This document shows positions 23,461 to 33,420 of a DNA stretch of 64,000 bases, piece after piece. The notes under the pieces were generated by a model. That model searched no databases, had not been told where the DNA came from, and saw only the letters and a program-made list of their open reading frames with translations. The position numbers and the translations under genes are program-made. How positions within the stretch are numbered: the stretch's first letter is position 1; each line of letters starts with the position of its first letter. Source of the DNA: Anaeromusa acidaminophila DSM 3853 (GTDB lineage Bacteria > Bacillota > Negativicutes > Anaeromusales > Anaeromusaceae). Location of the stretch: contig NZ_KB894589.1 of NCBI RefSeq assembly GCF_000374545.1, positions 71,221-135,220 of the forward strand, in the 5' to 3' direction.

Positions 23461-24442
23461 AAAGAAAGTCCGCGATTTTGTGGCGCAGCAGACAAGGAAG
23501 GCTTCGGTATTAGTAGTGGGCGATGTCATGTTGGATCGTTATTATTTTGGAGAAGTGAAACGTATATCCCCCGAAGCGCCGGTTCCGGTTACGAGAGTGA
23601 CCCGAAAAAAGGAAACCTTGGGCGGGGCGGCCAATGTGGCTCATAATCTGGCGCGTCTTGGGTGTCCTACACTGCTTGTTGGAGCGGTCGGCGATGACGA
23701 GAATCGGCGTTGTTTAGAGAAGATGCTGGATGAATTGGGCGTGGACTGCAACGGTTTATTTGTTACGCCTGGACCGACAACCGCCAAGTTGCGCATCATC
23801 GGCGGTCATCAGCAAATGCTGCGCTTGGATTTTGAAGAAACAGCTCCCTGGCCGCCAGAAACGGAAAATCGTGTCTTGGCATATGTCACTGCTAAAGTAG
23901 TGCAGCAGCAATGCAAAGCCATTATCGTGTCCGACTATGCCAAAGGAGTTTGCACACAAGGACTGTGTCAGGCGCTAATGAAGTTGCAAGAGCAATACGG
24001 TGTACCGGTTATTGTCGATCCTAAAGGAACGGATTGGGAACGTTACCAGGGAGCCTTTGCGGTAACCCCTAACCTTAAAGAGCTGGGTGAAGCGTTAGGA
24101 AACTCCATAACGAATGAAAACGAATCCGTGAGGCAGGCAGCGACGAGGCTGCGGCGGCGTTTTCGTCTGCAGTCTCTCTTGGCGACGCGCTCGGAAAAAG
24201 GATTGAGTTTTCTGGCGTCTCGTAAGGAAGTGCATATTCCTACCTTGGCGCAGGAGGTTTTTGACGTGTCCGGCGCTGGTGATACGGTTATAGCCGTTTT
24301 TGCTGCGGGTATCGCCGGCGGCTTGGAAGCGCCGGACTCTGCTAGACTGGCAAATGTAGCGGCGGGCTTTGTCGTGGGCAAACTTGGGACTTATGCCATA
24401 AGTCGGGAGGAATTACTCGCCACATTAGACAATAAATGTTAA
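23447..24442 (+). CDS. hldA: HldA/RfaE1, heptose 7-phosphate kinase
   Basis: A 331-residue PfkB-family kinase with the canonical HldE-kinase opening VLVVGDVMLDRYYFGEVKRI, then SPEAPVPV, LGGAANVAHNLARLG, and the catalytic DVSGAGDTVIAVFAAG near residues 272-287. It phosphorylates heptose 7-phosphate at C1. The ATG at 23447 has GGAG at 23435-23438; a longer version starting at 23420 is rejected as it lies deep in gmhA without family similarity. It ends before a 30-bp palindrome. It is the closer match to known heptose kinases of the two homologues in this window, and being coupled to gmhA supports that role. Confidence 0.9.
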   Translation: MFRHKKKVRDFVAQQTRKASVLVVGDVMLDRYYFGEVKRISPEAPVPVTRVTRKKETLGGAANVAHNLARLGCPTLLVGAVGDDENRRCLEKMLDELGVDCNGLFVTPGPTTAKLRIIGGHQQMLRLDFEETAPWPPETENRVLAYVTAKVVQQQCKAIIVSDYAKGVCTQGLCQALMKLQEQYGVPVIVDPKGTDWERYQGAFAVTPNLKELGEALGNSITNENESVRQAATRLRRRFRLQSLLATRSEKGLSFLASRKEVHIPTLAQEVFDVSGAGDTVIAVFAAGIAGGLEAPDSARLANVAAGFVVGKLGTYAISREELLATLDNKC

Positions 24443-24445
24443 AAT

Positions 24446-24480
24446 AATGGATAGCTATTATAATAGCTATCCATTTGTTG
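24446..24480 (+). terminator. Palindromic terminator-like hairpin after hldA
   Basis: A perfect 30-nt palindrome (AATGGATAGCTATTA at 24446-24460 and its complement at 24461-24475) begins 4 nt after the hldA stop and is followed by TGTTGTTG. The tail is U-rich but interrupted, so termination may be partial. Confidence 0.65.
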
Positions 24481-24495
24481 TTGAAAAAGCACAGG

Positions 24496-24610
24496 TTTGA
24501 ACAGGAGAAAAAGAGTCGCGTGAGGGCGCGCAGGAGGGCTAAGCTTGCGGTTTTAATCATAAATCTCACACCTCTTACGAACCCTTGGATTCTCCGATTC
24601 TTTTGTTCAA
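24496..24610. repeat. Intergenic inverted repeat, family A, last copy
   Basis: TTTGAACAGGAGAA at 24496-24509 faces TTCTCCGATTCTTTTGTTCAA at 24590-24610, with GAGGG-type blocks inside. The right arm ends 29 nt before hldD. No further copies were found up to the window end. Confidence 0.7.
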
Positions 24611-24638
24611 TACCCCATGATTTTCAGGAGGTAGTTTC

Positions 24639-25601
24639 ATGATTATCGTAACTGGTGGTGCTGGGTTTATCGGCAGTAATCTGGTCAAAGGCCTGAACGA
24701 ACAAGGCATTGAAGATATTTTGGTTGTGGACAATCTGGGCAGCAGCCTAAAATTTCGCAACCTCAATGGCTTAAAATTCAAAGACTATCTGCATAAAGAA
24801 GACTTTTTAACTCGTCTGGAAACCGGCCGGTTTCATGGACAGGCCATTGAAGCCATTTTCCATAACGGCGCTTGTTCTAATACCATGGAGCTGGACGGTA
24901 ACTATATGATGGCCAACAACTATGAATACAGCAAAATTATGCTGCATCATGCGTTGGAGCATCGCATTCCCTTTATTTATGCCTCATCCGCTTCTGTGTA
25001 TGGGGATGGTGCGCAGGGGTTCCGTGAAGACCCTGGCTGCGAGGAAGCTCTTAACGTCTATGCTTATTCCAAGCTGCAGTTTGACCGCTATGTACGGCAG
25101 GTACTGCCGGCTGCAAGCAGCCAAGTAGTTGGTTTGCGCTATTTTAATGTGTTTGGGCCGCAGGAAAACCATAAGGGACGCATGGCTTCAGTTGCTTTCC
25201 ATTTTCATAATCAACTGCTGAAAAACGGTGTGATTAAGTTGTTTGAAGGTACAGACGGCTATGCTAATGGTGAACAGCGGCGTGATTTTATCTATGTCAA
25301 AGACGTAGTGCGGGTGAACCTTCATTTTTGGAAAAATCCTCGAATTTCAGGCGTTTTTAACTGTGGTACTGGTATGGCGCACAGTTTCAATGATGTGGCG
25401 CTCGCATTGATTGCTCACTATGGAAAAGGGAACATCGAATATGTTTCTTTTCCAGAGGCATTGAAAGGTAAGTATCAAAGCTTCACCGAGAGCGACGCTT
25501 CTCAGTTGCGGCAGGCTGGGTTTACGGCGGCCTTTGCGCAGTTGGAGGAAGCTGTGGCCGATTACGCTGGCATTCTTGATACGCAAGGCGGCTATGTCTA
25601 A
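24639..25601 (+). CDS. hldD: HldD, ADP-glyceromanno-heptose 6-epimerase
   Basis: A 320-residue short-chain dehydrogenase/reductase. It opens MIIVTGGAGFIGSNLVKGLN (NADP-binding GxxGxxG), has the catalytic YAYSKLQFD (YxxxK, about 141-145) and the family phrase HNGACSNTMELDGNYMMANN. This is a near-perfect fit to HldD, which turns ADP-D-glycero-D-manno-heptose into the L-glycero form used by heptosyltransferases. Length is as usual. The stop overlaps the start of the following GT9 gene by one base. The Shine-Dalgarno is CAGGAGG. Confidence 0.96.
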   Translation: MIIVTGGAGFIGSNLVKGLNEQGIEDILVVDNLGSSLKFRNLNGLKFKDYLHKEDFLTRLETGRFHGQAIEAIFHNGACSNTMELDGNYMMANNYEYSKIMLHHALEHRIPFIYASSASVYGDGAQGFREDPGCEEALNVYAYSKLQFDRYVRQVLPAASSQVVGLRYFNVFGPQENHKGRMASVAFHFHNQLLKNGVIKLFEGTDGYANGEQRRDFIYVKDVVRVNLHFWKNPRISGVFNCGTGMAHSFNDVALALIAHYGKGNIEYVSFPEALKGKYQSFTESDASQLRQAGFTAAFAQLEEAVADYAGILDTQGGYV

Positions 25602-26665
25602 TGGAAAAAAAAACAGCTCAAAAAGTATTGGTTCACTCTTTGGTCAACCTAGGAGATGTTGTGTTGGCCACCAGCGCGATCGCTTTGTTAAAACAGCACT
25701 TTCCACAGATGCGCATTTCCATGCTGGTTAAGCCTTCGGTGGCCGAAGTGTTGCAAGGGCATCCGCTGTTGGAAGAGGTTATTCCGTTAGTGTATCAGCC
25801 CAAAGAGCGCTCCTGGCGCCAAATGCTGCGCTTTGTCAAAGAACTGCAAAGCAGGAAGTTTGATCTTAGCATTTCTCTGGACCGTAAGCTGCGTCCGTCT
25901 ATTTTGACGCTGCTGGCAGGCATTCCGGTGCGGATAGGTCCAGACCGGCTTTTTGACAACAAGCCAAGCCAGATGCGAAGATTGTGGTCACATGCGGTGC
26001 ATACGTCCGATGACTTTCTCAACACGCATCAATCAGAGTTATTTCAGGATGTCATCCGAGGCGCTTTTAAGGTGCAGGGCAGTGCTAAGCCGGTTATAGG
26101 AGCTATTACTAGTAAGCATAGGGAAAAAGCAAGAGCCTTACTTGATTCATTGCCGCAAGGGAATAAGCGAGTCGCCCTTTGCGTAAAAGGGACCTATTAT
26201 TTAAAAAATTGGCCGCAAGATTATTTTGTGGACTTGATTGACCTCTTGGCTTCGCAGGGGGGAATCAGCTGTCTGCTGGTTGGTGCGCCGGAGGACAAAG
26301 AATACGCGCAACAGATTGCTGACGCCTCGCAGGCGCCGGTTTTGAATTTGTGCGGTGAAACGAGCCTGTTGGAGTTTGCGGCACTTTGCAGGCAAATTGA
26401 TCTTTTGATTACCATTGATACCGGAGGCATGCATATTGCTGCTACGACCGGAGTGCCGATTATTGGTATTTTTCGGTGCGTGTCGGCTAAGCGCTGGGCT
26501 CCTTTGTGTAAAAAAAAGTATGTAATAGAACATAATTTACTGGAGTGTCCAAGCGTTAGTACGCCAGAGCAGTGTCCGATGAAATACTGTGTTGAAAAAA
26601 TTGGCATAGAAGAGGTTTTTAAAGCTGCATCGGAAGTGTTGGGATGTAGAGAGGCTAGACGATGA
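25601..26665 (+). CDS. GT9 heptosyltransferase-family protein (fourth copy)
   Basis: A 354-residue GT9 transferase opening KVLVHSLVNLGDVVLATSAI, with LCVKGTYYLKNWP and ITIDTGGMHIAATTGVPIIG motifs. Unlike the other three GT9 proteins its cysteine cluster is altered (CPSVSTPEQCPMKYC). It begins on the last base of the hldD stop and overlaps the next gene by ATGA. It probably adds an L,D-heptose to the core or to the first outer unit. It marks the transition from the repeat-bearing core region to the AT-richer island. Confidence 0.85.
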   Translation: MEKKTAQKVLVHSLVNLGDVVLATSAIALLKQHFPQMRISMLVKPSVAEVLQGHPLLEEVIPLVYQPKERSWRQMLRFVKELQSRKFDLSISLDRKLRPSILTLLAGIPVRIGPDRLFDNKPSQMRRLWSHAVHTSDDFLNTHQSELFQDVIRGAFKVQGSAKPVIGAITSKHREKARALLDSLPQGNKRVALCVKGTYYLKNWPQDYFVDLIDLLASQGGISCLLVGAPEDKEYAQQIADASQAPVLNLCGETSLLEFAALCRQIDLLITIDTGGMHIAATTGVPIIGIFRCVSAKRWAPLCKKKYVIEHNLLECPSVSTPEQCPMKYCVEKIGIEEVFKAASEVLGCREARR

Positions 26666-27804
26666 AAATCTTAGAGATATTGCCTATGGCCGGCTGGGCG
26701 GGAACTGCTCAATATATGGAAAATCTTATTAAAGGCATGCAGGAACGGGGGCATTGTGTTCATTTATTGACGCGAGATTTGCCTGTTACGAAAAGATTTG
26801 ACTCATTGTGTCTAGTGCATCATTGGCCTTTAAAAAAAGATGCGTTATCCTATCGGCATATTTTTAAATTGCATCAGCTAATCATTGATAATAAATATGA
26901 TATTGTGCATATTCATGGAGGGAAGGATGCATGGGTTGCGATTCTTAGCCGCTTTTTGTGGCGAGGAAATTATATTGTTTGCAGTACTCGGCATGACTTG
27001 AACCGAAAAATTCACAAGGATTGTTTTCATAAATGGTTTTATACTCAGTTGGATGCGTCTGTTTGCATTTCTCGCACCGTGCAGATGGATTTCTTACAAA
27101 AAAATCCATTTGTTGACGAAAAAAAGAGTCCCTTGGTATATAATGGAATAGATGTTTCAGAAGCCTACTTCGCAGAGGAAACGAGAGCGACAATTCGTAA
27201 AGAGTTAAATCTTGAAAACGATGAATTTGCAATTGGCGTTTTTTCGCGAATTTGCTATCAAAAAGGCATTCATTTGGCGGTGGAGGCCATTTCTATTTTG
27301 CGCAAAAACATGAAATCATGTGCACATTTGTATATATTTGGTGATGTTGTTGAAGAAAAGTATTTTGAAGAGATCGCAAAAAAAATCGAAAAGGAACAAC
27401 TGCACGAGTATGTTCACGTTATGGGATTTGCCAAAGATGTATCGGACAAAATGATGGGGATGGATATTGTACTAGTTCCCAATGTTGAAAGAGAGTCCTT
27501 TGGCTTGACTGTTTGTGAGGCAATGAACTTGAAAAGGCCGGTTATTGTCACCGATTTGGGGGGGCCAGCAGAAATTGTTGTTGAAGCCTGCGGGCTGGTT
27601 GTTCAACCGAAGGCGCAGGATATTGCGGACGGATTGCAACAAATCGTAAACATGAAATCATCAGAGCGAGAGTGTATGGGTAGCCATGCACGTGAACGTG
27701 TTCTGAATTTATATACCAAAGAACATATGGCGGGCAAGATGGAAGAACTTTTTATGAGCTTGATAAAGAGGAGAAAGAATGAAGACAATTGTTTGGGGAT
27801 TTGA
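26662..27804 (+). CDS. GT4 glycosyltransferase
   Basis: A 380-residue GT-B transferase. The N-terminal acceptor domain has MKILEILPMAGWAGTAQYME and IVHIHGGKDAWVA. The C-terminal donor domain has GVFSRICYQKGIHLAVEAIS and the EX7E-type segment ESFGLTVCEAMNLKRPVIVT near residues 276-295. It transfers a sugar from an activated nucleotide donor to the growing glycan in the cytoplasm. It starts within the preceding gene (ATGA) and overlaps the next by 26 nt. Specificity cannot be assigned. Confidence 0.88.
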   Translation: MKILEILPMAGWAGTAQYMENLIKGMQERGHCVHLLTRDLPVTKRFDSLCLVHHWPLKKDALSYRHIFKLHQLIIDNKYDIVHIHGGKDAWVAILSRFLWRGNYIVCSTRHDLNRKIHKDCFHKWFYTQLDASVCISRTVQMDFLQKNPFVDEKKSPLVYNGIDVSEAYFAEETRATIRKELNLENDEFAIGVFSRICYQKGIHLAVEAISILRKNMKSCAHLYIFGDVVEEKYFEEIAKKIEKEQLHEYVHVMGFAKDVSDKMMGMDIVLVPNVERESFGLTVCEAMNLKRPVIVTDLGGPAEIVVEACGLVVQPKAQDIADGLQQIVNMKSSERECMGSHARERVLNLYTKEHMAGKMEELFMSLIKRRKNEDNCLGI

Positions 27805-29146
27805 TAATTTTCTTAGTTGTGATGCTATAAAAAAATTGCAGAACGAGGGAAGTATTGACGTTTGTGAGTGGTTTGGAACGCCAGAAGGACCATACGCGAC
27901 AAAACAGACCCTTGATTGGATGGATTTATTTCGCAGGCCGGAAGAATTTTCTTTTAAAAATTATAATGCAGAAATGGCTTCATACATACAGAAGCATATG
28001 GACGTTATTCTAGATCTGTTTTCTCGAAATTTTTTATTTCGTCACAGTCCGTATTATGAGTGTGTAAATGCGGCGCATTTTCTCTTGGCTTATTTCTATA
28101 CCTTGGTTCAAAAAAATAAGATTGAATTAATTCTTATGGATGATATTCCTCATGGACCCGGCAATTATTTGCTTTATTTAGTAGCCAAAAAGCTCCAGGT
28201 GAAAGTTTTAATATTGCGGCAAACGCAGTTTGCTAATCGCTTTTTTTACCTGACAGATATTAATGATTTTGGTATTTTTTCTACCCTTCCTGAGTACCAT
28301 GAGCAAGTAGGGAATGAAAAAATAGAAAACAAATTCGAGAAAAACTGGTTTTATTATGGGGTGGGGTGGGAAAAAAAGTATAGGCCTAAACAGTCCCTGC
28401 AGAAAAAGTTAAATAGACGAATTTTGAAAATGAAACAGTCTTGGGCGAAATATGAAGATTTACAGGAATTTCTATATCTGAGGTGTTCTCAGAATGGGAT
28501 AGAGCGGCAGCGAAAGAGGGCGTATTTAAAAAGTCGTGAGCGTTTCTTTAATCAAGAAATAGATAATAACTGTAAATATGTGTATTTTCCTTTACATCTT
28601 CAACCGGAGATGACTACATCCATGCTTAGCAATGGGTATTCGAACCAATTATTAGCGTTAGAACATCTCGCTGAGTTTATTCCTGAAGAGTGGAAAATAT
28701 ATGTAAAAGAGTATCCGGGGCAGAACTATTTTATGCGTGATAAGTATTTTTTTCGACGCCTGGCTTTAAACCCTAAAGCCGTATTGTTGAAGGGGGACAT
28801 AAATACGTATGATTTAATTCGTAAGTCACAATTTGTTGCTACTTTAGTAGGAACCGTAGGATGGGAGGCAATTAGCGGCGGGAAAAATGTTTTGACTTTT
28901 GGGCATGCTTGGTATAGAAAGCTTCCGGGGGTTTTTGAATATGACAATGGCGCTAATCTTCGAGAGATGCAAACATACAGCATAAAACATAGCGAGCTAG
29001 AAAATAAGTTAAATAAGCTATTTATGAAAACCGGAGACGCCATGGTTGCGCCGGAGTATCTACCGTTAGTAGGAGAAGACTTTAGTGTTGAAGAGAATAA
29101 TGAAAACATTTATCGCTTTTTGAGCTGGGCATTGACTATACTATAA
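27779..29146 (+). CDS. Capsule-polysaccharide-synthesis-like protein (KpsC/KpsS type region)
   Basis: A 455-residue cytoplasmic protein. The C-terminal half carries YVYFPLHLQPEMTTSMLSNG near residue 268, then YVKEYPGQ and ATLVGTVGWEAISGGKNVLT, which match the Capsule_synth (KpsC/KpsS, Kdo-transferase-type) family. The N-terminal half is unlike any family I recognise. In capsule loci such proteins add Kdo linkers; here, among O-antigen genes, it may transfer Kdo or another acidic sugar, which is inference. AGAGGAGAAAG precedes the ATG, and the first 26 nt overlap the upstream GT4 gene. The protein is rich in aromatic and lysine residues. Confidence 0.65.
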   Translation: MKTIVWGFDNFLSCDAIKKLQNEGSIDVCEWFGTPEGPYATKQTLDWMDLFRRPEEFSFKNYNAEMASYIQKHMDVILDLFSRNFLFRHSPYYECVNAAHFLLAYFYTLVQKNKIELILMDDIPHGPGNYLLYLVAKKLQVKVLILRQTQFANRFFYLTDINDFGIFSTLPEYHEQVGNEKIENKFEKNWFYYGVGWEKKYRPKQSLQKKLNRRILKMKQSWAKYEDLQEFLYLRCSQNGIERQRKRAYLKSRERFFNQEIDNNCKYVYFPLHLQPEMTTSMLSNGYSNQLLALEHLAEFIPEEWKIYVKEYPGQNYFMRDKYFFRRLALNPKAVLLKGDINTYDLIRKSQFVATLVGTVGWEAISGGKNVLTFGHAWYRKLPGVFEYDNGANLREMQTYSIKHSELENKLNKLFMKTGDAMVAPEYLPLVGEDFSVEENNENIYRFLSWALTIL

Positions 29147-29186
29147 GCTGGTATTAAGAAAACCATTGGCCTTTGGAGTGGCTTAC

Positions 29187-30413
29187 ATGACGGTGAAACT
29201 CTTAAGTGAGGTGCAGATTATTCGTATGATGCTTAAAATGAAAAACTGGGCATTTTATAGTTTGGCTTTTTTTGCGGCGGTGTCTTCCATTTCTATCGCA
29301 GGTATTAATATTGCGCTGGGACTTACCTTTGTTTTTGTTTTAATGATGCTGTATCGAGGGGAACTTTCAAGTGCATTAATTAATAGACCAATCATTAAAG
29401 GGGCGGGGTTATTTATTATTACCGCATTGCTTTCTGCGGCTTTTTCTCAGCAACCTATAGCTGCGATTGATCGAGCAGGGGCGTATTTTGTAAGGATGGC
29501 TCCGTTTTTTTTCGTTGCATTAATTGCTACGAGCCAGCGAGATCTTTATGGATTGCTGGGTTTAGCTGGAATTTCTCTTTGTGTTGCCGAACTCGGCATT
29601 ATTTGGCAAAAGGTTAATGGAGCTAGTCCCGATGGATTTTTTTCAAATGCAATGATGATGGCAGGGATTTTTTCTCAATGGATTCCACTTTTGACGATCC
29701 TAGCAATAAAAGCCTGGGGACGAGAGGAGAAAAACAAAGTTTTCTGCTGGGCTGCGTTGCTTGGGCTTTTTTTGGGGTTAGCGGCACTTGTGTTTAATCG
29801 TACGCGGGGAGCCTGGATTGCTGTTGCTGTCTCCGTTGGCTTGATAGTAATGACTAATTTTAAGGAAAATAAAAAAAATGTTCTAATTGGGTGCATCGCT
29901 GGTTCCGTTTTATTAATTATAGTAAATCAGTATTATGATATAATAAATAGATTGATGACGATTTTTATGTTGGATTACCAGTCTAACTCAGAGAGGCTCT
30001 TGTTGTGGAAAAGTGCATGGCAGATGTTTTTGGATTATCCTCTGACAGGTGTGGGAGCCGAAAACTTCGCTTTTCAATATCTTACTACCTATATATCGCC
30101 TTTAGCTAAAGAACGGCTGGGACATGCGCATAGTAATTTCTTTCAAATCCTGGCAGAGCAGGGGATGCTGGGAATTTTGGCGTTTATTTACATGTTTTGG
30201 GTGATACTTAAAGAAGCCTGGAAAGGTGTTGCTCGAAAAAGTATTTGGGGAGAGATGCTGTTTTATTTGACCATTGGTTTGCTTATACAAGGCATGACGG
30301 AGTATAATTTTGGAAATGCCGTAGTGATTCGTATGTATTGGTTTTTGGTTGGAATTTCGACGGTAGGGATGTATTTGGAACTAAAAGCAGAGAAGGCTCT
30401 ACAAGAAGAATGA
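29187..30413 (+). CDS. O-antigen ligase/polymerase family membrane protein (Wzy_C)
   Basis: A 408-residue polytopic protein with about 10-12 hydrophobic segments and the Wzy_C core: NRTRGAWIAVAVSVG near residues 199-213, then a large periplasmic loop with GVGAENFAFQY and RLGHAHSNFFQILAEQGMLG, where the histidine-containing HAHSNF is the conserved ligase/polymerase motif. It could be WaaL, joining O-antigen to core, or a Wzy polymerase; the two cannot be separated by sequence here. A TTG at 29166 is possible, but the ATG at 29187 has GGAG about 9 nt upstream. No other ligase or polymerase is seen in the window. Confidence 0.85.
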   Translation: MTVKLLSEVQIIRMMLKMKNWAFYSLAFFAAVSSISIAGINIALGLTFVFVLMMLYRGELSSALINRPIIKGAGLFIITALLSAAFSQQPIAAIDRAGAYFVRMAPFFFVALIATSQRDLYGLLGLAGISLCVAELGIIWQKVNGASPDGFFSNAMMMAGIFSQWIPLLTILAIKAWGREEKNKVFCWAALLGLFLGLAALVFNRTRGAWIAVAVSVGLIVMTNFKENKKNVLIGCIAGSVLLIIVNQYYDIINRLMTIFMLDYQSNSERLLLWKSAWQMFLDYPLTGVGAENFAFQYLTTYISPLAKERLGHAHSNFFQILAEQGMLGILAFIYMFWVILKEAWKGVARKSIWGEMLFYLTIGLLIQGMTEYNFGNAVVIRMYWFLVGISTVGMYLELKAEKALQEE

Positions 30414-30414
30414 A

Positions 30415-32292
30415 ATGAATAGATATAGTTTTCTTTTAAAAAGAGCGCTAGGGGGGCTATCGTTGAAACGGACTTTATTGATGATATTGTTAATAGTCTG
30501 CGATGCAGCTATTGTTGCTGCTACGCCCTGGCTTGGATTTTCGTTACGATTTGAGGATGGCCTGATTCCTATGGTGTTTTCAAGAAATTATGAACTCGTA
30601 GTGGGAGCGGTTGTTGGAATCAACATTGTCTGCTGCTACTTTCTTGGTTTGTATCGAATTCTTTGGCAGTATGCCAGCATTCATGAGTTGATTGTAATTG
30701 TGTGTGCGGTAAGCATAGGAAGTCTTTTGAGCGTGGCTTATTCTTTTTTTGCGGATTGCACACTCCCTCGAAGCGTCTATATCATTAGCTGGATTTTGAA
30801 CATTGGGGGAATTGGGGTTAGCCGTTTATTCCTACGGGTCTATTATTATTTTAGGATTAGAGCGCAGCGCAAGAAAGCAGAGACATCAGTATTGATTATT
30901 GGAGCGGGTGACGCTGGGGCTGTTATCGCACGAGAATTAAAAGGCCAGGTAACTGAGGCAAAGAGATTGGTAGGCTTTCTTGATGATTCGGATTTTAAGA
31001 AGAAACAAAGTTTATTTGGCGTTCCGGTTCTAGGAGGCACGAAAGATTTGCTTCAAGTTGTTGTAGCAAATGAAATTGATGAAATTATCATTGCCATGCC
31101 TTCAGTCGGTGGTAAAAAAATTCGTGAAATTTCACAAAAATGCAAAGAGACAAATTGCCGGGTGCGAATTGTGCCTGGGATTTACGAACTAATTGATGGG
31201 CAGGTTTCGCTAAAGCAAGTGCGGGATTTGAATTTAGAAGATTTGTTGCGCAGAGAACCCGTGGAGTTAGAACAGACCGAAATTTCCGGGTATTTAACAG
31301 ATAAGCGTGTTTTGGTTACAGGTGCAGGCGGCTCTATTGGCTCGGAACTGTGTCGCCAAATTATGGTGTTTCAGCCCCGAGAGCTGATCTTATTGGGACG
31401 AGGGGAGAACAGCATATATGAAACGCATTTAGCGTTAAAAGCAGACTTTCCAGATGGTGTATTCCGTACGGTTATTGCTGATGTGCGGGATGAGGGTCGA
31501 ATGAACGAAGTCTTTTCTCAGATTCACCCTCAAGTTATTTTTCATGCGGCGGCGCACAAGCATGTGCCTTTGATGGAACTGCAGCCCAATGAAGCGATTC
31601 GTAATAATATCTTCGGAACATATTCCGTGGCTCGAACTGCTATGAAATACAATGTAGAACGGTTTATTTTGATTTCGACGGATAAAGCAGTCAATCCAAC
31701 CAGCGTAATGGGGGCGACAAAGCGCGTTGCAGAATTGATTATTTGTTACTTCAATGGCCTGGCAGACAATACAACCTATGCGGCAGTTCGGTTTGGCAAT
31801 GTTTTAGGAAGCAGAGGAAGCGTTGTTCCGTTGTTCCAACGGCAGATTAAGCAAGGCGGACCTTTGACAATTACCCACCCGGATATGAGTCGGTATTTTA
31901 TGACTATTCCGGAAGCAGCTCAACTTGTGTTGCAGGCTGGCTCACAGTCGACAGGGGGCGAAGTATTTGTTTTAGATATGGGAGAACCTGTTAATATTTT
32001 GGATATGGCAAAGGATTTAATCGAGCTATCTGGCTTGAAACCATACGAGGACATTTCCATTGAATTTTGTGGACTCAGGCCAGGAGAAAAAATGTTTGAA
32101 GAATTATTGACTGCAGAAGAAGGAACAAAGGCAACGTGTCACGCCAAGGTGTTTATTGCCAATATTCGCTCTATTGAGGGTGAAATATTGAAAGATGCTC
32201 TGAAGAAATTAAGCGTGTGCAACTCATTGAAGGAGGTATTTGAAATTTTGCATGAACTAGTACCAGCGTATAAATGCCATGTAAAAACTTAA
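30415..32292 (+). CDS. Membrane-bound nucleoside-sugar 4,6-dehydratase (WbpM/CapD/PglF type)
   Basis: A 625-residue protein. Four membrane segments lie in the first 150 residues, a Rossmann domain (IIGAGDAGAVIARELKGQ) at about 158-180, and a C-terminal dehydratase domain from about 290 with the motif VTGAGGSIGSELCRQI. The active site follows the SMK pattern of long-form 4,6-dehydratases (STDKAVNPTSVMGATKR, with Met-Gly-Ala-Thr-Lys in place of YxxxK). It would convert UDP-GlcNAc (or a like sugar) to the 4-keto-6-deoxy form for bacillosamine-, QuiNAc- or FucNAc-type sugars. Its length equals WbpM. It starts 1 nt after the ligase gene. No dedicated aminotransferase follows directly, so the end product is not clear. 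Confidence 0.9.
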   Translation: MNRYSFLLKRALGGLSLKRTLLMILLIVCDAAIVAATPWLGFSLRFEDGLIPMVFSRNYELVVGAVVGINIVCCYFLGLYRILWQYASIHELIVIVCAVSIGSLLSVAYSFFADCTLPRSVYIISWILNIGGIGVSRLFLRVYYYFRIRAQRKKAETSVLIIGAGDAGAVIARELKGQVTEAKRLVGFLDDSDFKKKQSLFGVPVLGGTKDLLQVVVANEIDEIIIAMPSVGGKKIREISQKCKETNCRVRIVPGIYELIDGQVSLKQVRDLNLEDLLRREPVELEQTEISGYLTDKRVLVTGAGGSIGSELCRQIMVFQPRELILLGRGENSIYETHLALKADFPDGVFRTVIADVRDEGRMNEVFSQIHPQVIFHAAAHKHVPLMELQPNEAIRNNIFGTYSVARTAMKYNVERFILISTDKAVNPTSVMGATKRVAELIICYFNGLADNTTYAAVRFGNVLGSRGSVVPLFQRQIKQGGPLTITHPDMSRYFMTIPEAAQLVLQAGSQSTGGEVFVLDMGEPVNILDMAKDLIELSGLKPYEDISIEFCGLRPGEKMFEELLTAEEGTKATCHAKVFIANIRSIEGEILKDALKKLSVCNSLKEVFEILHELVPAYKCHVKT

Positions 32293-33408
<1,116 letters not shown>

Positions 33409-33420
33409 GGAGCGTAATTT

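Noticed and set aside
24446-24475. 30-bp perfect palindrome considered as a recombination or attachment site
   Set aside because: It directly follows a stop codon and resembles a terminator; no partner copy or integrase is present.
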